The notes: a model not told the origin generated them from the sequence alone. DNA of 64,000 bases from Nitrospirillum sp034653355 (GCF_034653355.1 NZ_JAYEER010000002.1:372001-436000), one strand, 5' to 3'; shown: positions 19,401-24,935, counted from the stretch's first letter. Program-made: numbers and translations.

Positions 19401-19999
19401 CTCAAGCCGCCGATCTGCGTGGCGCTGAATTCGTTGATGTCGGAGGTGCTGAGCGCGTTCAGCTGGCTGGTGGTCAGGCCCTGCAGCTGGACGGTGGAGA
19501 GCGACTGCACCTGGGCGCTGTTGAGCGCCGACAGGTTGTCACTGCTGAGTCCGGAAATCTGGGCGGAGGTCAGGCCCGAGAGCTGCGTCGTCGTGAGGGC
19601 GCGCGTGTCGGCGGTGTTGAAGGCGCCGAGCTGCGCCGTCGTCAAGAACCCGACCTGGGTCTTGCTGAATTCCTGGACGGACGAGGTGGTGAGCGCACCA
19701 AGCTGGTCCGTGGTCAGCGCCTGGATCTGATCGGAGGTCAGCGCCTGGACCTGATTGGACTTCAGCGCTTCAAAGTCATCCGTGGACAGGACACTGATGT
19801 CCGCGTCGCTGAATGCCTGAAGTTGCGAAACGCTGAAGACCATCTGGCTGGCCTGGAAGGCCGCCACCTGGGTCGTCGTTAGCGCCTGAATCTGGGTTGT
19901 CGACAGCGCGGCGACATCGGCCGTGCTGAGAGCCTGAATGTTCGCCGTGGACAGGGCGGCAATCTGAGACGGGCCCAGGAAAGTAATAGGCGAGACCAT
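10478..19999 (-). CDS. giant octad-repeat Ser/Thr-rich protein (3173 aa)
   Basis: After a short unique N-terminus (MVSPITFLGPSQIAAL) the protein is about 390 copies of an 8-residue unit, consensus A-L-[ST]-[ST]-x-[QN]-[VIL]-x, to the end (AFSTDQVNAWLTGLTG). Position 2 is almost always Leu and position 7 aliphatic; positions 3-4 are Ser/Thr. One 56-residue block counted had 20 Ser/Thr. No Cys or Tyr was seen; Trp occurs only near the C-terminus and Pro almost only at the N-terminus. Octads beginning E-L or E-F recur after 7, 14 or 17 octads. No Sec signal, LPXTG or RTX repeat is visible. The start has GGAGG six bases upstream (20006-20010). A solenoid fold is likely, but whether beta or helical is unclear. 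Size and location suggest a secreted, glycosylated adhesin, S-layer-like or matrix protein; this is inference. Confidence 0.88.
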   Translation of the reverse strand: MVSPITFLGPSQIAALSTANIQALSTADVAALSTTQIQALTTTQVAAFQASQMVFSVSQLQAFSDADISVLSTDDFEALKSNQVQALTSDQIQALTTDQLGALTTSSVQEFSKTQVGFLTTAQLGAFNTADTRALTTTQLSGLTSAQISGLSSDNLSALNSAQVQSLSTVQLQGLTTSQLNALSTSDINEFSATQIGGLSAGQISGLSSDNLNALSSAQVAKLSSAQVQALTSDQLNSLTTSDVRELSSAQLGQLTTAQLSSIGTTNVSALTTSQVAGLTTSQIQSLTTDQLNALSTADVQALSLNQVGALTTSQIAGLSSTNLNALTSGQVAKLSSSQVQALTTDQLNTLTTADVRELSAAQVGQLTTAQTSALGTTNLQALSSTQVAGLSTAQVSTLTTDQAAALTTNQVTSLTSSQVKALTTDQLGALATATVQKLTSAQVQALTTAQVSGLTTDNLSALSSSQVAALSSAQVQSLTSSQLNGLSSSDIREFTTAQVSQLTTSQVSALSTGVVSALSTGQAAGLTTSQVQSLTSDQLNSLSTADVQALTANQVGALTTAQVSTLSTSNLNALSSAQVAKLSSSQLQALTTDQLNSLTTADVRELSSAQIGQLTTTQLSELGTDQLNALSAGQVAGLTTAQVQSLTTDQVSALGTAQVSSLTTAQVKALSTDQLGALSTTTVQKLTTAQVQALTTAQVSGLTTDNLSALNSTQIASLSNAQVQSLTSSQLNSLTTSDVRELTTAQISQLTTAQVSTLGSDNLNALSSAQVSKLTSAQVQSLTSTQLNSLTSADVQELTTAQIGQLTTAQVSNLSTDTVSALTTAQVANLSTADVQSLSTDQLAALSTADARALTTAQIGALTTSQISGLTSANLNALSSAQVAKLSSSQIQALTTDQLNSLTTADVGELSSAQIGQLTTAQLSALGTTNLQALSSTQVAGLTTAQVQSLTTDQAAALTTAQVTSLSATQVKALSTDQLSALATATVAKLTTAQVQALTTAQVSGLSSDNLSALSSTQVAALSSAQVQSLTTAQLNSLTTSDIREFTTAQVSQLTTAQVSNLSSDNLNALTSAQVSKLSSAQVQSLTSTQLNSLTSADVQELTTAQIGQLTTAQVSNLSTDTVSALTTAQVASLSTTDVQSLSTDQLASLSTADARALTTAQIGALTTSQVAGLTTSNLNALSSAQVAKLSSSQIQALTTDQLNGLTTADVRELSSTQIGQLTTTQLSELGTDQLNALSAGQVAGLTTAQVQSLTTSQVSALGTAQVSSLTTSQVKALTTDQLGALGTATVQKLTTQQVQALTTAQVSGLTSDNLNALTSSQVSSLNSAQVQSLTSSQLNSLTTADVQELTTAQISQLTTAQVSTLSTDTVSALTTAQVASLSTTDVQSLSTDQLAALSTADTRALTTAQIGALTTSQVAGLTTSNLSALSSAQVAKLSSSQIQALTTDQLNGLTTADVRELSSTQIGQLTTTQLSELGTDQLNALSSSQVAGLTTAQVQSLTTSQVSALGTAQVSGLTTSQVKALTTDQLGALGTATVQKLTTQQVQALTTAQVSGLTSDNLNALTSSQVSSLNSAQVQSLTSSQLNSLTTADVQELTTAQVSQLTTAQVSTLGSDNLNALTSAQVSKLTSAQVQSLTSTQLNSLTTADVQELTTAQISQLTTAQVSTLGSDNLNALSSSQTAALTSAEVRSLTSDQLNSLTSSDVRELTTAQIGALTTAQVSTLSTDTVSALTTAQVASLTTTDVQSLSTDQLAALSTADTRALTTAQIGALTTSQVAGLTTSNLSALSSAQVAKLSSSQIQALTTDQLNGLSTSDVRELSSTQVGQLTTAQLSTLGTTNLQALSSTQVAGLTTAQVQSLTTDQAAALTTAQVTSLSTSQVKALTTDQLNALTTDTVQKLTTQQVSQLTTAQISGLSSANLSALNSAQVSSLTSTLVQALTSSQLNSLTTSDIREFTTAQVSQLTTAQVSNLSSDNLNALTSAQVSKLTSAQVQSLTSTQLNSLTSADVQELTTAQIGQLTTAQVSNLSTDTVSALTTAQVASLSTTDVQSLSTDQLAALSTADARALTTAQIGALTTSQVAGLTTSNLNALSSAQVAKLSSSQIQSLTTDQLNGLTTADVRELSSTQIGQLTTTQLSELGTDQLNALSSSQVAGLTTAQVQSLTTSQVSALGTAQVSGLTTSQVKALTTDQLGALGTATVQKLTTQQVQALTTAQVSGLTSDNLNALTSSQVSSLNSAQVQSLTSSQLNSLTTADVQELTTAQISQLTTAQVSTLGSDNLNALNSAQVSKLTSAQVQSLTSTQLNSLTTADVQELTTAQIGQLTTAQVSTLGSDNLNALSSSQTAALTSAQVRSLTSDQLNSLTSSDVRELTTAQIGALTTAQVSTLSTDTVSALTTAQVASLTTTDVQSLSTDQLAALSTADTRALTTAQIGALTTSQVAGLTTSNLSALSSAQVAKLSSSQIQALTTDQLNGLSTSDVRELSSTQVGQLTTAQLSALSTTNVAALTTTQEAGLTTAQVQALTTDQVAALGTAQVSGLSTSQVKALTTDQLNALSTDTVQKLTTAQVQALTTAQISGLSSANLSALNSAQVSSLTSTLVQALTSSQLNSLTTSDIREFTTAQVSQLTTAQVSTLASDNLNALSSAQVSKLSSSQIQALTTDQLNSLTTADVQELTTAQIGQLTTAQLSTLSTTNVGALTTAQTASLTTTEVQSLSSDQLNSLSTADAQALTPNQVSALTTSQVAGLSTTNLNALSSAQVAKLSSSQIQALTTDQLNALTTADLRELSSTQVGQLTTAQLSALSTTNVAALSTTQEAGLTTAQVGALTTDQVSALGTAQITGLSTAQVKALNSDQLNALSTATVTKLSSTQVQALSSAQLSGLNSDNLSALTSNQVQALTSAQIQSLTSTQLNALSTADVREFTTAQIGQLTTAQVSTLSTSTVTALSTSQVASLTSTLVQALTSDQLNSLSTADVRALTTAQVSALTTAQVSTLSTDNLNALSSAQVTRLTTTQVQALTTDQLSALASSQVVGLNSAQVKALSTDQLGALSTTDVRALNSAQVQALTTSQVAGLTTSNLSALSSNQVAALSSAQVQSLTTDQISALTTADIREFTTSQVTNLTTAQISGLTTDQLSNLTTAQASVFTSAQVHAFSTDQVNAWLTGLTG
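10500..19960 (-). repeat. 24-bp coding repeat array with 168/336/408-bp and 912-bp higher-order periods
   Basis: The coding sequence is an array of 24-bp units. Parsing the protein by octads that begin E-L/F gives successive blocks of 10, 7, 14, 17, 14, 17, 7, 14, 17, 7, 14, 17, 14, 17, 7, 7, 14, 17, 7, 14, 17, 7, 7, 14, 17, 7, 14 and 17 octads from the N-terminus. The common super-unit is 17+7+14 = 38 octads (912 bp); variants are 31 and 45 octads. For example the gcgcggacaccgtgtcggtg element recurs at 13885, 16621 and 17533, offsets of 2736 (3 x 912) and 912. The pattern indicates growth by unequal crossing-over in whole-octad steps. Confidence 0.85.
12300..16320 (-). repeat. 1992-bp near-identical tandem duplication inside the giant gene
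   Basis: Sequence around 12312-14330 recurs at a constant offset of 1992 bp (83 octads, 38+45) at 14304-16320, with few differences. One visible difference is base 12937 g against 14929 c, which changes Gln to Glu in the repeat. Exact limits cannot be fixed by eye because flanking units are also similar. Confidence 0.8.
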
Positions 20000-20014
20000 T
20001 TACAACCTCCGATC

Positions 20015-20032
20015 GCATCTCGTTTGAGATGC
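20015..20032 (-). promoter_or_regulatory. hairpin in the leader of the giant repeat gene
   Basis: GCATCTC-GTTT-GAGATGC, a perfect 7-bp stem with a 4-base loop, lies directly upstream of the GGAGG ribosome site of the giant gene. It could protect the transcript end or control translation. It has no following T-run, so it is not a terminator. Function is inferred only from position. Confidence 0.4.
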
Positions 20033-21004
20033 CTCATGGACGGCGCTAAACAACACCCATTTTTTGGGCGCAACCACAGCCATGTGGTTGATATGGAGAA
20101 CACACCCCGGTTAACGTTTCCCTTATGGCAACGACAGCGGGGACCTCAAACGCATCCTGACGGCGTCCCTTCTGGACATCTGCCGCCTGGCACCCCGGAT
20201 ACCACCAAAGTGCAAACGCACCTCTGGCACACGGATAGCCTGGCGGCCACGATAATAAGATGTGAGGGCAACTTCAAGGCGTATTTTGCCCAGATGGCTA
20301 ATGAAGCCCCTAAATCTTCATACCCCAAAGTGTTAACGGGACATTACCAAACGGATGATCCCACCAGTATGGGGCAAACAGAACAGGGCACCGCCCAATA
20401 TCTGGGCCGCCTCTGTTCCTTCATATTCCTTCGAATAGGTCAGTCCCCGGGAACGACAACTCTGATTTGGGGCGTCGGGGACATGATAACGTTGTCCCCA
20501 TCCTGGTAATGATCCGTCGATTCCCGCCCCTGATGTCCTCTGAATCGCAGTGTCTCGCGCTCCTACGGCGCGCTACTCCTGTAGCTGGACAACCCAGGCC
20601 TGCCAGACGCAAGAAATTGTCGACAAAATCGACGCGTTTTTGACCGGACTATTCCAGCGCCGGTCCCCATTCTGCGGCGCGCTTACCATAGGAAAGACAT
20701 ATGCGCTGTTCCAAGACCTAGGCAATTCGGCGGGGGCGATGGCGACGCGGCCGAATCCTTTGACCATCGCGATCGGAGGCTGAGCTGGCCGCCATGATGC
20801 CATCAATAGCCGGAGCGGACGATTCGCGGAGGGGGTCGCCCGGCACGGTGGCCGGCCCAGGTCCCGGCCGGCACCGGCCAAACCTTCGGCGTGGGCAGTG
20901 GATTGATCAATCCAACCCGCCGAGGCACAACATGCCAGGGCATTATCGCCCCGGACGCATCCATCTGCGGCCGAATCCAGCGCGGACCAATATCGAGGAC
21001 CTTC
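20033..21004. other. 972-bp intergenic region, no supported gene
   Basis: This stretch between the giant gene and the tail-collar gene has a lower GC content than its surroundings in its first ~450 bases. It holds a dyad (AACCACA-N4-TGTGGTT, 20072-20089) suited to a regulator of the giant gene, whose promoter must lie here on the minus strand. Open frames at 20024-20509 and 20550-20783 give protein with no domain character, poor starts and atypical composition, so I do not call them. No RNA gene or insertion sequence was seen. Confidence 0.5.
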
Positions 21005-21250
21005 ATGGACGAACCCTATCTCGCCAGTATCATGCTGTGGCCCGGTTACTATGTGCCCGACGGCTTCCACCTGTGTGATGGAACGACGCTGCCCATTCGT
21101 GAGTACCAGGCGCTCTTCTCGCTGCTGGGCCCCAAGTTCGGCGGCGACGGCCACACCACCTTCGCGCTGCCCGATCTGCGGAAGGAAGCCCCCACGGGCT
21201 GCATATGGGTGATCGCCATGCGGGGCATTTATCTGCCGCGCGCCGACTAA
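21005..21250 (+). CDS. short phage tail-collar domain protein
   Basis: An 81-residue protein with a tail-collar (Mdp/MdpB-like) domain: YLASIMLWPGYYVPDGFHLC, then DGTTLPIREYQALFSLLG and FGGDGHTTFALPDLRKEAP. This motif order (I..W.G..P.G...C.G..L.I....ALFSLLG..YGGDG..TFALPDLR) is diagnostic. Relatives of this kind are usually ~170-180 residues with a longer Gly-rich C-terminal part; here the chain ends about 20 residues past the motif. It may be a minimal or truncated form. No phage genes flank it. Such proteins are found in non-phage contexts in many bacteria, with unknown function. The start at 21005 matches the family N-terminus; no strong ribosome site is seen. Confidence 0.78.
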   Translation: MDEPYLASIMLWPGYYVPDGFHLCDGTTLPIREYQALFSLLGPKFGGDGHTTFALPDLRKEAPTGCIWVIAMRGIYLPRAD

Positions 21251-21260
21251 GTCTCAGAAA

Positions 21261-21294
21261 CCGTGGGAAGTTCTGACATCAGAACTTCCCACGG
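21261..21294. repeat. 34-bp perfect inverted repeat containing a parS-like core
   Basis: A 16-bp arm (ccgtgggaagttctga) and its exact complement are separated by two bases. The centre, GTTCTGACATCAGAAC (21270-21285), differs by one base from the 16-bp palindrome found upstream of parA and inside parB. It starts 11 bases after the tail-collar stop and could also end that transcript, although no T-run follows. Confidence 0.6.
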
Positions 21295-21459
21295 TCCATC
21301 CGGCACACCAGCGTCATGGCCAGCGCATCAACCACGTCCCGCGTGGTCACGATGGCGCTGGGTGTCGTTCGGCATGTTCAACTCAAGGGCCGCATGCATC
21401 ATTCCGTCCGAGTAATCGGCGATGGCGTCCCGCACGATCGTGAGCACGGCTTGCGCCCC

Positions 21460-21610
21460 ACCTCATCCCGGCAGAAGACACTGCGGGAGACGCTGGACCG
21501 GGGCTACGAGCTGCTGTCCGATGTCGAGCGCTCGGTGTTGCGGTTGGCCGCCGCTGTAACACCCGCCTTCCGCATCATGGCCTCGGTGCAAGAGGCCGCG
21601 TACGTGCCCG
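21460..21610 (+). pseudogene. remnant of an AfsR/LuxR-like ATPase regulator
   Basis: The translated segment SSRQKTLRETLDRGYELLSD followed by VERSVLRLAAAVTPAFRIMA resembles the conserved region of large ATP-binding transcriptional regulators (family form: RhqTLRATLDWSYdLLs..ErvvLRRLavF.G.Ftl). The diagnostic W is R here, the following helix is out of register, and no complete gene surrounds it. I read it as a decayed fragment. Adjacent is a short hexamer run (gtgccc, four copies, 21604-21627). Confidence is limited because only about 45 residues align by eye. Confidence 0.4.
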
Positions 21611-21785
21611 TGCCCGTGCCCGTGCCCGGGAAGGCCTGCACCGCGCCTTGGTGTGGCGCAAGTGATCCCGCAGGTTGGCTTTCGTTCCGACAGGAGCCCA
21701 CCGCCTCTTCCGTACAAATTCGTTTTCAGCGAACCTTGAGGTCTGCCGAGCTGTAATGTCAGAACTCGGGCCTCCGCGGCCCGGG

Positions 21786-23123
21786 TCAGCGCAGGGCGCC
21801 CGCCGCCTCTTCCGCCACCCAGTCCACCCATTTGTGGATGTTGCTGGCGGCCGAAGCGGCACGCACTTCCGGCGCACCCAGTTCGCGGGCCCGCTTGTAT
21901 AAGCGGGTGCGCACGTCCAGCGGTTCCGCAGCCAGGCGGTCGATCAGCCCCTGGTGGGTGCCACGCGGTGCCGGCAGGACCGGCGCTGGTGCGGCCACGA
22001 CGACGGGTGCCGCCTCCCCCGCCAGCTTGCGCACGAAACCGGCGAAGGCCAAGTCGGCGTTACGGATCTTGCCCGTCTGGCCCGACGCCCAGCCCGCCCA
22101 GCGGTCCAGCGCCGTATCAATGTCGGTGCCTGGATATTCGGCGCGCAACTGTTCCAGCGCCGTGTCGCTGACCCGCCGCTTCAGTCCCAGTACGGACACA
22201 GGACGGTCGCGGTCGGTTTTGCCATCCTCCAGATCCACGGTGTCGGCATCGCGGGCGCCCGCCACGAAGCCGCCCTTACCCACCGGGCCCACGGGATCGA
22301 TGGCGAATTCCGTGGCGCGCGCGACCGAGGTCAGAGCCGTACGTTCCTTCTTGCGAATGGTGAAGCACAGGGCCACCACCGGCCGGCCGCGCGAGGGCGA
22401 CCGCATGGGGGTATAGCTGCACTCGATGGCCGACAGCTCATTGACCTCGCGCACCGCGCGCTCCAGCACCTCGCGCTGCAGGATACCGAAGTTCTTATTC
22501 GCCGAGGTGTTCTTGACGCTCAGCAATTGGCGGAAGGTGTCGATATCCACCTCCCAATCCGGTTCGCGCAGGTTGACCCGCACGCTCAGCAACTCATACA
22601 GCGCCAACGCGTATTTGGAACTGAAACTGGTGCACACCGCCAGATGGATGCGCGCCCAGGCCGACGGTTCAGCCAGGGCGGGGCGCAGTTCCGCCGGGAA
22701 GGACCATTCGGCGTAGCCTTTCCCCTTGGGCAAAGCGCGGAAACTCAGCAATGGCGCGCCACCCTCCTTCACCTCGCCATCGGAGCTGAGGTAGGGGAAC
22801 TCCACCCGCACGGACATCAGCCGGTCGAAACAGCTTTTCAGGCGGGCGTTGCTGTGCTCCGTTTCTTCCCCGATGGCGCGCTTGAGATCGGCGGTGGCGG
22901 CGCGGAAGGGTGGCAGCGCCGCGGTGGCGTCAGCCAGCTTGTCCCAGCTGTGCGCCAGGATGACATTGAACAGCTTCTTGTCGGACAGGGTCAGGCCGCC
23001 ACCGGTCTCGATGATCTCGATGGTGCCACGCGGCTTGGGCACGGTGGGATCCGTGTCCAGGCGGAAGGGGTCCCCCGTCGCCTCCGGGCGCCTCGCCGGC
23101 GGTTTTGCTGCGTTCCTGTTCAT
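21786..23123 (-). CDS. iteron-type replication initiator (Rep_3 superfamily)
   Basis: A 445-residue plasmid/chromid initiator that would bind the iterons lying upstream of its own start. Residues ~40-260 show the paired winged-helix pattern of Rep_3/RepB initiators: LTLSDKKLFNVILAHSWDKL, then ARLKSCFDRLMSVRVEFPYL, KYALALYELLSVRVNL, and VDIDTFRQLLSVKN followed by FGILQREVLERAVREVNEL. The C-terminal ~180 residues include LRAEYPGTDIDTALDRWAGW, a segment common at the end of alphaproteobacterial Rep proteins. The open frame continues upstream to 23354, but that part is translated iteron sequence, so the ATG at 23123 is chosen. Divergent from parA across the origin. Iteron binding near the promoter implies autorepression, as known for such initiators. 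Confidence 0.9.
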   Translation of the reverse strand: MNRNAAKPPARRPEATGDPFRLDTDPTVPKPRGTIEIIETGGGLTLSDKKLFNVILAHSWDKLADATAALPPFRAATADLKRAIGEETEHSNARLKSCFDRLMSVRVEFPYLSSDGEVKEGGAPLLSFRALPKGKGYAEWSFPAELRPALAEPSAWARIHLAVCTSFSSKYALALYELLSVRVNLREPDWEVDIDTFRQLLSVKNTSANKNFGILQREVLERAVREVNELSAIECSYTPMRSPSRGRPVVALCFTIRKKERTALTSVARATEFAIDPVGPVGKGGFVAGARDADTVDLEDGKTDRDRPVSVLGLKRRVSDTALEQLRAEYPGTDIDTALDRWAGWASGQTGKIRNADLAFAGFVRKLAGEAAPVVVAAPAPVLPAPRGTHQGLIDRLAAEPLDVRTRLYKRARELGAPEVRAASAASNIHKWVDWVAEEAAGALR

Positions 23124-23175
23124 GCTGTGCAGTCGACCAGCAGCACCACACAGAGTCAACAGGCCCCCCACGGGT

Positions 23176-23695
23176 GACGACAGAACACACAGAAAGACGG
23201 CGGCGGCCCTCACAAACTGGCGACAAAGCGCATAGAGACCTGGGCAACTTCCGCCCAGGTGACGAGAAAACGCACAGAAATGGGCCCCTCCCCGGGGAAA
23301 TCGGCCTTTTGTGGCCAACGACTCCGCCTCATCGTCCTCCTGGCGAGAAAACACATAGAGAGAGCGAAAAAGGGCTGGCGAGAAAACACATAGGGAAGGA
23401 CGCCGCGCCGTGGCGGGGATTAGCGTAATTAACTGATATCATTATATTATTTCAGATTCATCGAAACCTTTCCCAGCATGGCGGGAAAACGCATGGAAAC
23501 AACTCGGCCGACCTGAAGAGAAAACACATGGAAAAGGGTCGCGGCATCCACCACCCCGTCCAATCGGATCGCCCCCGTGAGCCTGGCGAAAAAACGCATA
23601 GGAAACAGGCCGCTGGCGACAGCTCACACATAGACGGCGGACAAAACACATGGAGAGCGGCGACAAAGCGCATCCAAACTCGGGACAAAGCGCAT
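23176..23695 (+). repeat. origin of replication: about 12 same-direction iterons with AT-rich segment
   Basis: Copies of a 12-bp core, GA[CG]AAA[AG]C[GA]CAT, often preceded by TGGC and followed by AGG or GGA, all in plus orientation, start at 23222, 23264, 23345, 23380, 23483, 23518, 23588, 23640, 23662 and 23684. Degenerate copies lie at 23179 and 23618. The last copies are spaced exactly 22 bp; two pairs (23345/23380 and 23483/23518) are spaced 35 bp. An AT-rich segment at 23420-23460 is a likely unwinding element. A second AT-rich stretch follows at 23700-23815. The array separates the leftward rep gene from rightward parAB, the usual organisation of an iteron replicon. No canonical DnaA box was found by eye. 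Confidence 0.85.
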
Positions 23696-23822
23696 GGGGA
23701 CGCCGATTAACATATTGAAACTGAATGAATTTACGGCTCTTGAACAAGAACAACGTGAATTTAGGAAAGAGTCAGACCAGGTCCATTCCAAGGATTGGAT
23801 TGGAAAGAAGGATCAACCATCA

Positions 23823-23853
23823 ACCATCAACGTTGTCGTTGACACTTGATGGT
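23823..23853 (+). promoter_or_regulatory. candidate parA promoter and operator
   Basis: An inverted repeat (ACCATCAA-N15-TTGATGGT) follows three ATCAAC(C) direct repeats from 23812. A TTGACA hexamer at 23839-23844 lies inside it and could be a -35 element for parA, 63 bases before its start. ParA here has its own N-terminal helix-turn-helix, so autorepression at this dyad is a reasonable inference. Confidence 0.5.
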
Positions 23854-23864
23854 CCCACTGTCAG

Positions 23865-23880
23865 GTTCTGACGTCAGAAC
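23865..23880. promoter_or_regulatory. candidate parS centromere site 1
   Basis: GTTCTGACGTCAGAAC, a perfect 16-bp palindrome 26 bases upstream of parA. The identical 16-mer occurs inside parB (25484-25499) and a one-base variant at 21270-21285. Length and GTT...AAC ends resemble known ParB targets (GTT-N10-AAC in repABC replicons). It could alternatively be an operator for the par operon. Confidence 0.6.
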
Positions 23881-23906
23881 CGGGCTTGAGAGCGAAGGAT
23901 GGGGCG

Positions 23907-24935
23907 ATGAACGGCGATCGGATGCGTGAGCTGCGCCAGATGCTGCGGCAAAGCCAGGGCGATTTAAAGGACATGTTGAACCAGCGGCTGTCCCGCTCCT
24001 ACGACAAGCCCAAAATCAGCCGGTGGGAAAACGGCAAGGAACCCATCCCCGACGATGTGGCGGCGGAGCTGGAGCAGATCGCCTCGCACAAGCCGCGCAA
24101 TGCCAGGGTTTTCGTGCTGGCCAACCAGAAGGGCGGCGTGGGCAAGACCACCAGCGCCCTGAACCTGGCCTATGCCCTGGGCCAGTCGGGGAGCCGTGTG
24201 CTGCTGATCGACATGGATCCGCAGGCGACCGCCACCGTGGCCCTGCTGGCGGACGCGGCGGTGGAGGTCTATCGCCAAGGCCGTACCATGGCCCACGTCA
24301 TTCTGCAGAACCGCAATATGGCCGATGCCATCCTGAAGCCGGGCATGGTGGAAACCGCCGTGCCCCTGCCCTTCGATCTGGCGGCCAGCCATATCGAGCT
24401 GTCGGAAACCGATGGCCGGCGGGAGCCGGGCTTCGACGCCGCCCTGCGGGAGGCGGTGGACACGGTGCGCGCCGGCTATGACTTCATTGTCATCGACGCC
24501 CCGCCCAACCTGGGCATGTTGACATGGATGGCCCTGGCCGCGGCGCAGGAAGTGCTGATCCCCGTGCGCACCGAGCCCTACGACACCATGGGGGTGGGCC
24601 TGATCCTGAACACCATCCATAAGGTGCAGCGCCGCCTGAACCCGGGTCTGCGCCTGTCCGGCATCCTGCCCACCCAGTTTGGCCGCCGCAAGTCGGTGGA
24701 CCGCGAGGTGCTGGCCCATCTGGTGACGGCGCTGGGCGAAAAGGTGCCGGTGCTGGAAGCCGTGCCCGACAGCGCCGTGTTCGGCCACGCCGCGCGCAAT
24801 GGACGCATCGCGCTGGAGGCGTCGCCCACCTCGTCCGCCACCGCGGTTTATCGTAAGCTGGCGGACTGCATCATTTCCGGCCGGCCGCTGGCCCGCGCCG
24901 ATATCGACCTGATTCCTGTTGAGAGCGAGGCGTAA
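23907..24935 (+). CDS. parA: ParA partition ATPase with N-terminal helix-turn-helix (type Ia)
   Basis: A 342-residue Walker-type ATPase that drives segregation of this replicon. Residues ~1-60 form a Cro/XRE-like DNA-binding domain (MLRQSQGDLKDMLNQRL, KPKISRWENGKEPIPDD). The deviant Walker A motif KGGVGKTTSALNLA begins near residue 75. Later motifs are LLIDMDPQATATVALL, DFIVIDAPPNLGMLTW and the ParA-typical PVRTEPYDTMGVGL. The ATG at 23907 is used; a TTG at 23886 would add seven residues. The gene is followed five bases later by parB. The fused DNA-binding domain is characteristic of type Ia systems in which ParA represses its own operon. Confidence 0.93.
   Translation: MNGDRMRELRQMLRQSQGDLKDMLNQRLSRSYDKPKISRWENGKEPIPDDVAAELEQIASHKPRNARVFVLANQKGGVGKTTSALNLAYALGQSGSRVLLIDMDPQATATVALLADAAVEVYRQGRTMAHVILQNRNMADAILKPGMVETAVPLPFDLAASHIELSETDGRREPGFDAALREAVDTVRAGYDFIVIDAPPNLGMLTWMALAAAQEVLIPVRTEPYDTMGVGLILNTIHKVQRRLNPGLRLSGILPTQFGRRKSVDREVLAHLVTALGEKVPVLEAVPDSAVFGHAARNGRIALEASPTSSATAVYRKLADCIISGRPLARADIDLIPVESEA

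Noticed and set aside
10500..19960. Possible CRISPR array because of the regular 24-bp repeats
   Set aside because: No unique spacers; the repeat is in frame and encodes a consistent octapeptide.
20024..20509. 161-codon open frame upstream of the giant gene
   Set aside because: No domain, no convincing ribosome site, lies over the expected promoter of the giant gene.
21005..21250. Prophage
   Set aside because: Only a single tail-collar domain is present; no other phage structural, integrase or lysis gene in the window.
23124..23354. 77-codon N-terminal extension of the Rep protein
   Set aside because: It is translated iteron sequence (recurring CAFSRH/ALCRQF/LCVLSS) and would place the start inside the origin.
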